DNA of 64,000 nt. Source: Sphingomonadales bacterium UBA2369 (GTDB lineage: Bacteria > Pseudomonadota > Alphaproteobacteria > Sphingomonadales > Sphingomonadaceae). The stretch covers positions 62,001 to 126,000 of the forward strand of contig DDTH01000002.1 of the NCBI GenBank assembly GCA_002344055.1, given 5' to 3'. The notes under the pieces are model-generated. The model was given only the letters and a program-made list of their open reading frames with translations, was not told the origin of the DNA and did not search any database. This document shows, piece after piece, positions 50,325 to 59,148 of the stretch. The first letter of the stretch is position 1, and each line of letters starts with the position of its first letter. Made by a program: the position numbers and the translations under genes.

Positions 50325-51083
50325 TTACGCGTCGGCGAGCGCGGCTTCGGCCGGCGGTTCGGCCTGGGCGCCCAGATCCTCGCCGCGCTTTGCGGATCCG
50401 CTTTGCTTGCCGGCCAGCACCGCGTCGGCGATCGCGTCGCAATACAGGCGGATCGCGCGGCTGGCGTCGTCATTGCCCGGAACCGGGAAAGCGATGCCGT
50501 TCGGCGAGACGTTGGTGTCCAGGATGGCCACGACCGGGATACCCAGCACGTTCGCTTCCTTGATCGCCAGCTCTTCCTTGTTCGCGTCGATCACGAAGAT
50601 CACATCAGGGAGTCCGCCCATGTCGCGGATGCCGCCGAGCGAAAGCTCCAGCTTGTCCCGCTCGCGGGTCAGCTGCAGCACTTCCTTCTTGGTCAGGCCC
50701 TGCGTGTCGCCGGCCAGCTGCTCTTCGAGCGCCTTGAAGCGCTTGATCGAGCCCGAGATCGTCTTCCAGTTGGTGAGCATGCCGCCCAGCCAGCGATGGT
50801 TGACGAAATGCTGGCCGCTGCGACGAGCCGCCTCGGCGATCGGATCCTGCGCCTGGCGCTTGGTGCCGACGAACAGCACCTTGCCGCCCGCGCCGGCCGA
50901 GGCCTTCACGAAATCGAGCGCGCGGGCGAAGAGGCCCACGGTCTGCGACAGGTCGATGATGTGCACCCCGTTGCGATCGCCGAAAATATACGGCTTCATC
51001 TTGGGGTTCCAGCGATGGGTCTGGTGGCCGAAATGCGCTCCGGCTTCGAGCAATGCCTGCATGGTGACGTCGGTGGACGCCAT
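50325..51083 (-). CDS. rpsB: 30S ribosomal protein S2
   Basis: A 252-residue small-subunit protein. MQALLEAGAHFGHQTHRWNPKMKPYIF and FVNHRWLGGMLTNWKTI are highly conserved S2 segments, and PDVIFVIDANKEELAIKEA is the later motif. GGAAGGAGAACGACT precedes the ATG. Two hairpins lie in its leader (51128-51150 and 51170-51186). The last thirty residues are an acidic/alanine tail. It opens the rpsB to fabZ supercluster. Confidence 0.98.
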   Translation of the reverse strand: MASTDVTMQALLEAGAHFGHQTHRWNPKMKPYIFGDRNGVHIIDLSQTVGLFARALDFVKASAGAGGKVLFVGTKRQAQDPIAEAARRSGQHFVNHRWLGGMLTNWKTISGSIKRFKALEEQLAGDTQGLTKKEVLQLTRERDKLELSLGGIRDMGGLPDVIFVIDANKEELAIKEANVLGIPVVAILDTNVSPNGIAFPVPGNDDASRAIRLYCDAIADAVLAGKQSGSAKRGEDLGAQAEPPAEAALADA

Positions 51084-51127
51084 AGTCGTTCTCCTTCCGG
51101 TTATGCCTCTGCGGAGCCGAGCAATCC

Positions 51128-51186
51128 GCCGTAGCCCGTGGGGCTATGGCGAACACCGGTATGGCGACTCCGCATGTGAGATGCGG
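51128..51186 (-). promoter_or_regulatory. Two leader hairpins before rpsB
   Basis: GCCGTAGCCC-gtg-GGGCTATGGC (51128-51150) and CCGCAT-gtgag-ATGCGG (51170-51186) are strong stems in the 5-prime leader of rpsB. S2 regulates its own mRNA in E. coli through a leader; these stems are candidates for a comparable site, but I cannot match them to a known alphaproteobacterial motif. Confidence 0.4.
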
Positions 51187-51273
51187 GGCCACTTAGTCGG
51201 CCTTGTCGCGGAAATCAACGCCCCGGTCGCGGCCCGTGTGCGCGACGCTCCGGCCGGGGCGAGGACGAAATGG

Positions 51274-51289
51274 TTAAATTTTCGTTAAC
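51274..51289. promoter_or_regulatory. CtrA-type binding site
   Basis: TTAA-N7-TTAAC at 51274-51289 matches the full consensus of the alphaproteobacterial cell-cycle regulator CtrA. It lies 62 bases before the small membrane protein gene and 190 bases before rpsB on the other strand. Confidence 0.6.
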
Positions 51290-51326
51290 CATATTTGGAA
51301 CTTCCGCCGTTCCGGTGGCTTTTGCC

Positions 51327-51335
51327 TGTGGATAA
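51327..51335 (-). promoter_or_regulatory. Consensus DnaA box
   Basis: TGTGGATAA on the plus strand is the exact complement of TTATCCACA, the strongest DnaA box. It is 38 bases beyond the CtrA-type site and 15 bases before the small membrane protein start, so it overlaps that gene's leader. Confidence 0.55.
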
Positions 51336-51350
51336 GCAAGGGATAAAGCT

Positions 51351-51599
51351 GTGATTCACCTGTTCGCATTGCTGTTTTTCGCGGCCGTGCTGGGCACTGT
51401 CATCGCCATGCTCTGGACGATTTTCGATGAGGATCGCGATCTGATCGCGGCGAACATGCCGTGGAAAGCGCGCGAGAATGGACCGCGCGCCATCGTTCGC
51501 TCCGTCTCCCGCAACGGCAGAAGCTATTGGGCGACGCCCTCGATCACCTCGGTGACACCGAGCCGCGCCAGGATGGTCTCGCCGGCAATGACGCGCTGA
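51351..51599 (+). CDS. Small membrane protein overlapping psd
   Basis: An 82-residue product from a GTG start with AAGGGA seven bases upstream. The N-terminus MIHLFALLFFAAVLGTVIAMLWTIF is one transmembrane helix; the rest is short and basic (ARENGPRAIVRSVSR). The last 76 bases are antisense to the psd end, and the C-terminal residues look like random frame. Only the N-terminal half may matter. The CtrA-type and DnaA sites lie in its upstream region. Function is unknown. Confidence 0.55.
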   Translation: MIHLFALLFFAAVLGTVIAMLWTIFDEDRDLIAANMPWKARENGPRAIVRSVSRNGRSYWATPSITSVTPSRARMVSPAMTR

Positions 51600-52273
51600 C
51601 CGAGCAGTACCTGGCTGGACGTTCCGGCCGGCAGATAGACATCCACCCGGCTGCCGAAACGGATCATCCCGACCCTTTGCCCGGCAAGTACCGCATCGCC
51701 CTCGTCTACCCATGACACGATCCGCCGCCCGATGACGCCGGCAATCTGGGTGAAGCCGATCCGGATTCCGTCCGTTCCCTCGACCAAGATGTGTTGCCGC
51801 TCGTTATCCTCGCTCGCCTTGTCGAGTTCCGGATTGACCAGTTTTCCCGCAATGTAGGCGAGCTTCTTCACGACGCCTTCCATCGGCGCGCGAATGACGT
51901 GCGGGTCGAACAGACTGAGATAGACCGACACGCGCACCACTGGATCACCGGAAAGGCCGCCCGGTCCGGTCAGTTCGCGGGGGGGCGGGCAGCTGGCGAT
52001 CATCGTCACCGTCCCGTCGGATGGCGAGACGATCAGCCCCTTCCCCACCGGCGTCGTCCGCACCGGATCGCGAAAGAAAATGCCGATCCAGATCGTCAGC
52101 CCCAGGGTCAGCCAGCCGAGCGTGTCCCAGCCGAAGATCCAGAAGAAGACGAGCATGAGCGCGGCGGACGCGACCATGAACTTGCGCCCGTCCGGATGCA
52201 CGGACGGCAGCCGCCAGCGCAGGCTGGCAGGGGCGACGTCCTTCTTGGCTTCCGGCTTGTCGAGGGGCGGCAT
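51524..52273 (-). CDS. psd: Phosphatidylserine decarboxylase proenzyme
   Basis: Makes phosphatidylethanolamine; self-cleaves to form a pyruvoyl group. The cleavage site is Gly207-Ser208 in RFGSRVDVYLP. Two hydrophobic segments at about 32-66 anchor the protein, and FFRDPVRTTP, LSLFDPHVIRAP and NERQHILVEG are family motifs. The 249 residues fit the short alphaproteobacterial type. The usual partner pssA does not follow here; instead the gene runs into the small membrane protein on the other strand. Confidence 0.94.
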   Translation of the reverse strand: MPPLDKPEAKKDVAPASLRWRLPSVHPDGRKFMVASAALMLVFFWIFGWDTLGWLTLGLTIWIGIFFRDPVRTTPVGKGLIVSPSDGTVTMIASCPPPRELTGPGGLSGDPVVRVSVYLSLFDPHVIRAPMEGVVKKLAYIAGKLVNPELDKASEDNERQHILVEGTDGIRIGFTQIAGVIGRRIVSWVDEGDAVLAGQRVGMIRFGSRVDVYLPAGTSSQVLLGQRVIAGETILARLGVTEVIEGVAQ

Positions 52274-52416
52274 TGTGCACGAACATTAGGCACCCGCATC
52301 GGAGGATACAACCGTAGCACCCGCCGCGCGCCTCCGGCCCTCCGGTTGATCGCCGGCGCATCCGCTTCTACACGCCCCGCGCAACGAACACGCACAGACA
52401 GGAAAGCATTGCTCCC

Positions 52417-53640
52417 ATGGCCAAGATCAAGGTGAAGAATCCGATCGTCGAGCTCGACGGCGACGAAATGACCCGGATCATCTGGCAATGGATTCGCGAA
52501 CGCCTGATCCTCCCCTATCTCGACGTCGACCTGCTTTATTACGACCTCAGCGTCGAGAAGCGCGACGAGACGAGCGACCAGATCACCATCGACGCCGCGA
52601 ATGCGATCAAGGAGCATGGTGTCGGCGTGAAGTGCGCCACGATCACGCCGGACGAGCAGCGCGTCGAGGAATTCTCCCTCAAGAAGATGTGGAAGTCGCC
52701 CAACGGCACGATCCGCAACATATTGGGCGGCGTCGTCTTCCGCGAGCCGATCGTGATCCAGAACGTGCCGCGGCTGGTGCCGGGCTGGACCGATCCGATC
52801 GTGGTCGGCCGTCATGCCTTCGGCGATCAGTATCGCGCGACCGACTTCCTGGTCCCCGGCCCCGGCACGCTGACGATGAAGTTCGTCGGGGAGGACGGCC
52901 AGGAGATCGAGCACGAGGTGTTCCAGTTCCCGGCCGCCGGCGTCGCCATGGGCATGTACAATCTGGACGAATCGATCCGCGATTTCGCCCGCGCCTCGTT
53001 CAACTACGGCCTCAACCTCGGCTGGCCCGTCTACCTCTCCACCAAGAACACCATCCTCAAGGCCTATGACGGCCGCTTCAAGGACCTGTTCCAGGAGATT
53101 TTCGACACCGAAGGTTTCAAGGAAAAGTTCGCCGAGAAAGGCATCGTCTACGAGCATCGCCTGATCGACGACATGGTCGCCTCGGCACTCAAGTGGAGCG
53201 GCAAGTTCGTCTGGGCCTGCAAGAATTATGACGGCGACGTGCAGTCGGACACGGTCGCGCAGGGCTTCGGCTCGCTGGGCCTGATGACCTCGGTCCTGCT
53301 CTCGCCGGACGGCAAGACGGTCGAGGCGGAAGCGGCGCACGGCACCGTCACCCGCCACTATCGCATGCACCAGCAGGGCAAGGCGACCTCGACCAACCCG
53401 ATCGCCAGCATCTTCGCCTGGACCCAGGGCCTGTCGTTCCGCGGCAAGTTCGACGGCACGCCGGAAGTCACCCAGTTCGCCGAAACGCTCGAGCGGGTCT
53501 GCATCGAGACCGTCGAGAGCGGCAAGATGACCAAGGACCTCGCTATCCTGATCGGCCCCGATCAGGCCTGGATGACCACGGAACAATTCTTCGAGGCGAT
53601 CCGCGTCAATCTGGAAGCGGAGATGGCGAAGGCCGCCTGA
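52417..53640 (+). CDS. icd: Isocitrate dehydrogenase, NADP dependent
   Basis: A homodimeric type II (eukaryote-like) enzyme of 407 residues. MAKIKVKNPIVELDGDEMTRIIW, KSPNGTIRNILGG with the substrate serine/asparagine loop, and AAHGTVTRHYRMHQQGKATSTNP for NADP and the C-terminal motifs are diagnostic. TCA cycle, cytosol. The last 35 bases overlap the convergent monooxygenase gene. Confidence 0.97.
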   Translation: MAKIKVKNPIVELDGDEMTRIIWQWIRERLILPYLDVDLLYYDLSVEKRDETSDQITIDAANAIKEHGVGVKCATITPDEQRVEEFSLKKMWKSPNGTIRNILGGVVFREPIVIQNVPRLVPGWTDPIVVGRHAFGDQYRATDFLVPGPGTLTMKFVGEDGQEIEHEVFQFPAAGVAMGMYNLDESIRDFARASFNYGLNLGWPVYLSTKNTILKAYDGRFKDLFQEIFDTEGFKEKFAEKGIVYEHRLIDDMVASALKWSGKFVWACKNYDGDVQSDTVAQGFGSLGLMTSVLLSPDGKTVEAEAAHGTVTRHYRMHQQGKATSTNPIASIFAWTQGLSFRGKFDGTPEVTQFAETLERVCIETVESGKMTKDLAILIGPDQAWMTTEQFFEAIRVNLEAEMAKAA

Positions 53641-54838
53641 GCCCCGCATCCGGCGAGCGGATATGCTCGCGCCGCACACCGAGGCCCAATACCCGCGCCG
53701 GGATGCGCTGGAGCAAGGGCGTGCGGCCCAGCAGCCGCACCGGCCACGGCGCCTTCTGCACCGTTCCGGCGAGCGCCGCCCGCAAGACGGTGCGATGCAC
53801 GGTGCGCTGCATCGCCTGGATCACCTTCACCGGAAACATCCGCCTCTTCTGTACCTTCGCCAGCAGCGGGTCCGGGTCGCCCCCGCGCGCCATCGGCCCG
53901 GCCAGGATGTTCGCCGCCGCGACCGCATCCTGGATGGCAAGGTTGATGCCGACGCCGCCGACCGGCGACATTGCGTGCGCCGCGTCGCCAATCGCCAGCA
54001 GGCCCGGCCGGTGCCAGCGCGTCAGCCGGTCGAGCGTCACGGTGAGCAATTTCACCTCGTCCAGGTTGGCGAGTCCGGCGATCCCGTCGCGCACCTCCGG
54101 CACCACCGCCGCCACTTCTGCCCGGAACGCCTCGATGCCGCGCGCCAGCACCCGCTCGGCGCTGCCTTTCTCGATCACGCGCGCGCACTGGAAATAATCG
54201 CCGCGGTCGATCGCGACGATCATCTCGCCGCCGGAAATGTAACCCTGCGTGTCGTTGGTCGGCGTGGGCTGCTTGGGCACTCGGAACCACAGCACATCGA
54301 TCGGGGCGCCCAGATCCTCCAGCGGCAGGCCCTCTCGCAACCGCGAGCCGCGCCCGTCGGCGGCGATCACCAGCCGCGCGCGGATGTCCTCGCCCGCTAT
54401 CGTACGCACGCCAACAACCCGTCCATCCGCTTCGATCGCCGCCTCCGCCTCGGTCTCCATCCGCAATTCGAACGTCGGATAACGCTTCGCCTCAGCCGCG
54501 ACGAAATCGAGAAATTCCCATTGCGGCATCATCGCGATATATTTGCCGCGCCCGGGCAGGTGGCTGAAATCGGCGATGCGATACGGCGTTCCCGCGATTA
54601 CCGCCTCGATATCCGGCACCTTGTCGTGCGGACGCTGCAGAAAGGCGTCGAGCAGGCCCAGTTCGTCAAACAGGCCGAGCGTGGAGGGATGCACCGTGTC
54701 GCCCCGGAAATCGCGGAGGAAATCGCCATGCTTCTCCAGCACGAGCGTCCGCACCCCGGCGCGCGCGAACAGCAGCCCCGCCATCATCCCCGCCGGGCCG
54801 CCGCCGACGATCAGCAGATCGGCCTTCTGCTCACTCAC
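53606..54838 (-). CDS. FAD-dependent monooxygenase/oxidoreductase
   Basis: A 410-residue flavoprotein of the PHBH/UbiH superfamily. DLLIVGGGPAGMMAGLLFARAG is the FAD Rossmann motif, ARLVIAADGRGSRLRE the second DG motif and GLLAIGDAAHAMSPVGGVGINLAIQDA the GD motif with catalytic-site glycine loop. Substrate is unknown; it is short of the C-terminal domain of phenol hydroxylases. Beyond about residue 380 it is basic and overlaps icd antisense. It diverges from the M28 gene. Confidence 0.87.
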   Translation of the reverse strand: MSEQKADLLIVGGGPAGMMAGLLFARAGVRTLVLEKHGDFLRDFRGDTVHPSTLGLFDELGLLDAFLQRPHDKVPDIEAVIAGTPYRIADFSHLPGRGKYIAMMPQWEFLDFVAAEAKRYPTFELRMETEAEAAIEADGRVVGVRTIAGEDIRARLVIAADGRGSRLREGLPLEDLGAPIDVLWFRVPKQPTPTNDTQGYISGGEMIVAIDRGDYFQCARVIEKGSAERVLARGIEAFRAEVAAVVPEVRDGIAGLANLDEVKLLTVTLDRLTRWHRPGLLAIGDAAHAMSPVGGVGINLAIQDAVAAANILAGPMARGGDPDPLLAKVQKRRMFPVKVIQAMQRTVHRTVLRAALAGTVQKAPWPVRLLGRTPLLQRIPARVLGLGVRREHIRSPDAGLRRPSPSPLPD

Positions 54839-54921
54839 CTTTGTCCTCCATTCGTCGAACGAAACGGCCTTACCGCAGAATCTTCTTCTGCGCCTCGAAC
54901 GCTTTGGCTAGTCCTGCGGCC

Positions 54922-56307
54922 ATGAGAAACGCCCTCTTCGCCGCCGCCCTGCTGCTGACCACCACCACGGCCATCGCCCAGCCTGACACCGCCGCGATGC
55001 GCGACGAGGCGCTGCGCAGCGACAGCCTCGCCTGGCAATTGGTCGAGGACCTCACCACCGAGGTCGGCCCGCGACTCGCCGGCACGGAAGCCGAAGCGCG
55101 GGCGCGGACCTGGGCCGCCGAACGCCTGCGCGGACTCGGCTTCTCCAACGTCCGCATCGAGACGTTCGATATGCCGGTTTGGGTGCGCGGCGAGGAACGG
55201 GCCGAAATCCTGGCCCCCTTCCCCCAGCCGCTCGTGCTGACCGCGCTCGGCAATAGCGGCGCCACCCCGGCGCGTGGCATCGAGGCGGAAGTGGTCGGCT
55301 ATGACAGCATGGAGGCGTTCCGCGCCGCCCCCGCCGCCGAGGTGCGCGGCAAGATCGTCTTCGTCAGCCACAACATGCAGGCCAATCAGGACGGCTCCGG
55401 CTACGGCCCCTTCGGCGCGGCCCGCCGCGATGGCCCGACCTTGGCCTCGCAGCGCGGCGCGGTGGGCATTCTCGTCCGCTCGATCGGCACCGATTATCAC
55501 CGCAACCCGCACACCGGCGTGCAAAGCTTCGGCGAAGGCGCCCGGCCCATCCCCGCCGCCGCACTCAGCATCCCCGATGCCGAGCAGATGCAGCGCGTGC
55601 TCACCCGCGCCAGCGCCCGCAACACGCCGGTCCGCATCCGCCTCGTCCTGACCCCGCGCCAGATCGGCACCCGCCAGTCGGGCAATGTCATCGCCGAAGT
55701 GCCGGGCAGCGATCCCAGCGCCGGCACCATCCTGATCGGCGGCCATCTCGACAGCTGGGACATGGGCACCGGCGCGATCGACAATGCGGCTGGCGTCGCC
55801 ATCACCACCGCGGCCGCGCACCGCATCATGCGCGCCGGCCAGCCGCGCCGCACCATCCGCGTCGTGCTGTTCGGCGCCGAGGAAGTCGGCCTGTTCGGCG
55901 GCAACGAACATTTCCGCCGCCACCGCGAGGCGAATGATGTGGTGTTGGTGTCCGAGAGCGATTTCGGCGCGGACAGGGTCTGGCGCGTCGCCTTCAATCT
56001 CGCGCCGGGCAACCAGGATTTGCAGCGCCGCGTGACCGCCGCCCTTGCCCCGCTCGGCATCCCGGTGAACCGCGCGCCCGCCGGCGCGGGCGCCGATCTC
56101 GGCGGCTGGGCGCGCTCCGGCGTCGCCGCTATCGACCTCAACCAGGACGGCACGCGTTACTTCGATTACCACCACACCCCCGACGACACGCTCGACAAGA
56201 TCGATCCTGCCCAGCTCCGGCAGAATGTCGCGGCCTGGACGGCGATGCTGTCCGTCGTCGCCAATGCGCCGGAGCGGATCGAGCCAGTCACCCCGGCACA
56301 GCGATAA
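54922..56307 (+). CDS. Exported M28-family peptidase (carboxypeptidase Q-like)
   Basis: A 461-residue exported zinc peptidase with a signal peptide ending near TAIAQ. A PA-like region spans about 120-215. Metal ligands: His275 and Asp277 in GGHLDSWDMG, Asp287 in GAIDNAAG, Glu320/Glu321 in FGAEEVGLFGG, an aspartate in SESDFGADRVW and a late histidine in YFDYHHTPDDTLDKI. The pattern is that of the plasma glutamate carboxypeptidase (M28 subtype B/C-like) group. The start at 54922 follows the antisense monooxygenase end. Confidence 0.9.
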   Translation: MRNALFAAALLLTTTTAIAQPDTAAMRDEALRSDSLAWQLVEDLTTEVGPRLAGTEAEARARTWAAERLRGLGFSNVRIETFDMPVWVRGEERAEILAPFPQPLVLTALGNSGATPARGIEAEVVGYDSMEAFRAAPAAEVRGKIVFVSHNMQANQDGSGYGPFGAARRDGPTLASQRGAVGILVRSIGTDYHRNPHTGVQSFGEGARPIPAAALSIPDAEQMQRVLTRASARNTPVRIRLVLTPRQIGTRQSGNVIAEVPGSDPSAGTILIGGHLDSWDMGTGAIDNAAGVAITTAAAHRIMRAGQPRRTIRVVLFGAEEVGLFGGNEHFRRHREANDVVLVSESDFGADRVWRVAFNLAPGNQDLQRRVTAALAPLGIPVNRAPAGAGADLGGWARSGVAAIDLNQDGTRYFDYHHTPDDTLDKIDPAQLRQNVAAWTAMLSVVANAPERIEPVTPAQR

Positions 56308-56320
56308 ATTCTCCTCCACC

Positions 56321-56400
56321 GTTCAGCCTGAACTTGTCGAAGGCCTGCCTTGCCTTTGGGCCGACAAGAAACACAGTCCTTCGACAAGCTCAGGCTGAAC
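56321..56400. repeat. REP-like palindrome before the S9 peptidase gene
   Basis: GTTCAGCCTGAACTTGTCGA(AGGCCTG) at 56321-56347 is inverted at 56374-56400 (two mismatches in 27 bases) around a 26-base loop. It shares the CTTGTCGAAGG core with the element at 50208. Together they form a dispersed palindrome family. Confidence 0.88.
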
Positions 56401-56502
56401 GCGGTTGGGATGCTTCGGCGCGCACGGATCGTGTCCGCGCTGTCCCAATTGCCTAACACGCCCCCGCCTGCCACCCTCGCCCTGAGCCTCGGGAGGATTT
56501 GC

Positions 56503-58992
56503 ATGATTCGCAGGATGTCGCCGGCCATGTTCGCCGGTCTGTTGCTGGCGTGGCCGGCTTACGCGCAGGACGCCCCGGCCGGCGACGGCACCCGCTACAT
56601 GGACCCGCCCGCGCCGATCGCGCAGATCCTCGACACCCCGCCGCCGCCCACGCCGTCGGTCAGCCCGGACCGCCGGACCATCGCCCTGCTCGGCCGCGCA
56701 AACCTCCCGCCGGTCGCGGAACTGGCCGAGCCGATGCTCCACCTCGGCGGCTATCGCATCAATCCGCGCAACAACGGCCCGGCGAACAGCCGCCTCGCCT
56801 GGCTGAACGCTTTGTCGTTCCAGGATCTCACCACCCGCCAGATCAGAGAAGTCGCGCTACCGGCCGACACCCGCTTCGTGGCGCCTTCCTGGTCGCCGGA
56901 CGGCAGCAAGGTCGCCTTCCTGCGCGGCGTCGATAACGGCCTGGAATTGTGGGTCGCCGAGGTCGCGAGCGGCGAAGCGCGCCGCCTGACCGACGCCAAT
57001 GTCAACGCCGCCTTCGGCACCGGCATCGACTGGCTTCCCGACAACAGCGCCATCATGGTCCGTATGGTCCCGGCCGGCCGCGGCGCCGCGCCTACTGAAG
57101 CGCTCGCGCCCACCGGCCCGATCGTGCAGGTCAATGAGGGCCGCCCGCGCCCCAACCGCACCTATCAGGATCTGCTCCGCAGCCGCGCCGACGAGGCCGC
57201 CTTCGACCATTATTTCACCAGCCAGCTGACGTTGGTGTCCACCACCGGCGCCGCGCCGCGCCCGATCGGCTCGCCCGGCCTGATCATCGGCGCGACGCTC
57301 AGCCCGAATGGCCGCTACATCCTGCAGAACCGGCTGAAGCGTCCGTACAGCTACAACGTCCCCGCAGCGCTCTTCCCGACCGAGATCGTGGTCACCGACC
57401 TGAGCGGGCGCGTCGTCCACAGCGTCGCCGATCTGCCGCTGCGCGACGACGTGCCGCCGCAGTTCGACGCGGTCGCGCCGGGCGTGCGATCGGCGCAATG
57501 GCGCGCCGACCGGCCGGACACTCTGGCCTGGGTCGAGGCGCAGGATGGCGGCGACGCCCGGCGCGAAGCCCCGGTGCGCGACCGCCTGTTCACCCTCGCC
57601 GCGCCTTTCTCCGGCCAGCCGGTGGCGCTCGCCGACATGGCGGATCGCTATGCAGGCATCTTCTGGGGCCGCGACGATTTCGCCATGCTGGTCACGCGCT
57701 GGTTCACCACCCGCCGCGAGACCCGCATCGCGGTCAATCCGGCGCGCCCGGCCCAGAACCGTATTTTGCTCACGCGCAATTATCAGGAGCGCTACAACGA
57801 TCCCGGCTTCCCGGTGACGCGCTCGCTCGGCAACGGCTTCAGCGCGATCCACTTCACACCGGACAATCGCGGCATCTTCATGACCGCGAGCGGCGCGACC
57901 CGCGAAGGCGAACTGCCTTTGCTCGCCCGCATGGACATCGCCACCGGCCAGAGCCGGACCCTCTACCAGTCGCAAATGCCGAATTACGAGCCGGTCGTCG
58001 CCTTGCTCGACGCCGCCGGCACGCGCGTGCTGACGCGCCGCGAAAGCCGCACGGACGCGCCGAACCTCTTCGTCCGCATGCTGTCCGGCGGCGAGCCGGT
58101 GCGACTGACGAACTTCGTCGATCCGGCTCCGCAGTTCGCCGATGTCCGCCGCGAGCTGATCACCTATCGCCGCGCCGACGGCGTGCAGCTCAGCGGCATG
58201 CTCTATCTCCCGCCGGGCTATGACCAGGCGCGGGATGGGCCGTTGCCGGTGCTGATGTGGGCCTATCCCACCGAATTCACCGACGCGGCGGTCGCCGGCC
58301 AGGTGGTGGATGAACCGAACCGCTTCGTCCGCCCGGGCGGCTCCAGCCATCTGTTCCTGCTGACCCAGGGCTATGCGATCCTCGACGACCCCAAGATGCC
58401 GATCATCGGCGCGAACGGGGCCGAGGCGAACGACACCTATGTCCAGCAATTGGTGGCGAGCGCGCAGGCGGCGGCGGACGAACTGGTCCGGCGCGGCATC
58501 ACCACGCCGGACCGGATGGCGGTCGGCGGTCACTCCTATGGCGCCTTCATGACCGCCAATCTGCTCGCCCACAGCGACATCTTCCGCACCGGCATCGCCC
58601 GCTCCGGCGCCTATAACCGCACGCTCACGCCATTCGGTTTCCAGGCGGAGCAGCGCACTTATTGGGAAGCGGTCGATACCTATACGCAGATGAGTCCGTT
58701 CACCCACGTGCGCCGGATCAACGAGCCGATCCTGCTGATCCACGGCCAGGCGGACGACAATTCAGGCACCTTCCCGGTCCAGACCGAGCGTTTCTACGCT
58801 GCGCTCAGCGGCAATGGCGCGAACGCGCGCTACGTCGTCCTGCCGGTCGAGGCGCACGGCTACCGCGCCCGGGAATCGGTCGGCCACACGCTTTGGGAAA
58901 TGTCGACCTGGCTCGACCGCCACCTGAAAAACGCTCCGCCGCGCCCGGCCGCTCCTACTCCGGCGGCAGCGTCGGCACCGGCCGCTCAATAG
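56503..58992 (+). CDS. Exported prolyl oligopeptidase-family (S9) peptidase
   Basis: An 829-residue exported serine peptidase; the signal peptide ends near AYAQ and the start has GGGAGG upstream. A beta-propeller (about 60-560) precedes an alpha/beta hydrolase domain with Ser678 in GGHSYGAFM, Asp751 or 752 in GQADDNSGT and His785 in EAHGYRARES. The layout resembles S9D glutamyl endopeptidases. A proline/alanine tail ends the protein. It follows the M28 gene across the REP element, so a separate promoter is likely. Confidence 0.9.
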   Translation: MIRRMSPAMFAGLLLAWPAYAQDAPAGDGTRYMDPPAPIAQILDTPPPPTPSVSPDRRTIALLGRANLPPVAELAEPMLHLGGYRINPRNNGPANSRLAWLNALSFQDLTTRQIREVALPADTRFVAPSWSPDGSKVAFLRGVDNGLELWVAEVASGEARRLTDANVNAAFGTGIDWLPDNSAIMVRMVPAGRGAAPTEALAPTGPIVQVNEGRPRPNRTYQDLLRSRADEAAFDHYFTSQLTLVSTTGAAPRPIGSPGLIIGATLSPNGRYILQNRLKRPYSYNVPAALFPTEIVVTDLSGRVVHSVADLPLRDDVPPQFDAVAPGVRSAQWRADRPDTLAWVEAQDGGDARREAPVRDRLFTLAAPFSGQPVALADMADRYAGIFWGRDDFAMLVTRWFTTRRETRIAVNPARPAQNRILLTRNYQERYNDPGFPVTRSLGNGFSAIHFTPDNRGIFMTASGATREGELPLLARMDIATGQSRTLYQSQMPNYEPVVALLDAAGTRVLTRRESRTDAPNLFVRMLSGGEPVRLTNFVDPAPQFADVRRELITYRRADGVQLSGMLYLPPGYDQARDGPLPVLMWAYPTEFTDAAVAGQVVDEPNRFVRPGGSSHLFLLTQGYAILDDPKMPIIGANGAEANDTYVQQLVASAQAAADELVRRGITTPDRMAVGGHSYGAFMTANLLAHSDIFRTGIARSGAYNRTLTPFGFQAEQRTYWEAVDTYTQMSPFTHVRRINEPILLIHGQADDNSGTFPVQTERFYAALSGNGANARYVVLPVEAHGYRARESVGHTLWEMSTWLDRHLKNAPPRPAAPTPAAASAPAAQ

Positions 58993-59044
58993 ATTGCGCG
59001 GCCGGGGTGACGAACTGGCAGGAGGCCGCTAAGGCCGCCCGCGT

Positions 59045-59121
<77 letters not shown>

Positions 59122-59148
59122 CCTACAGGCGCGAGGGGGTGTGGCTGT

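Noticed and set aside
51274..51335. Chromosomal replication origin at the CtrA/DnaA site pair
   Set aside because: Only one DnaA box and one CtrA site are present, with no AT-rich unwinding region or origin-type neighbours such as hemE or dnaA.
52108..53679. 523-codon antisense frame over icd
   Set aside because: It is histidine/aspartate/arginine-rich shadow sequence, while icd itself is unmistakable.
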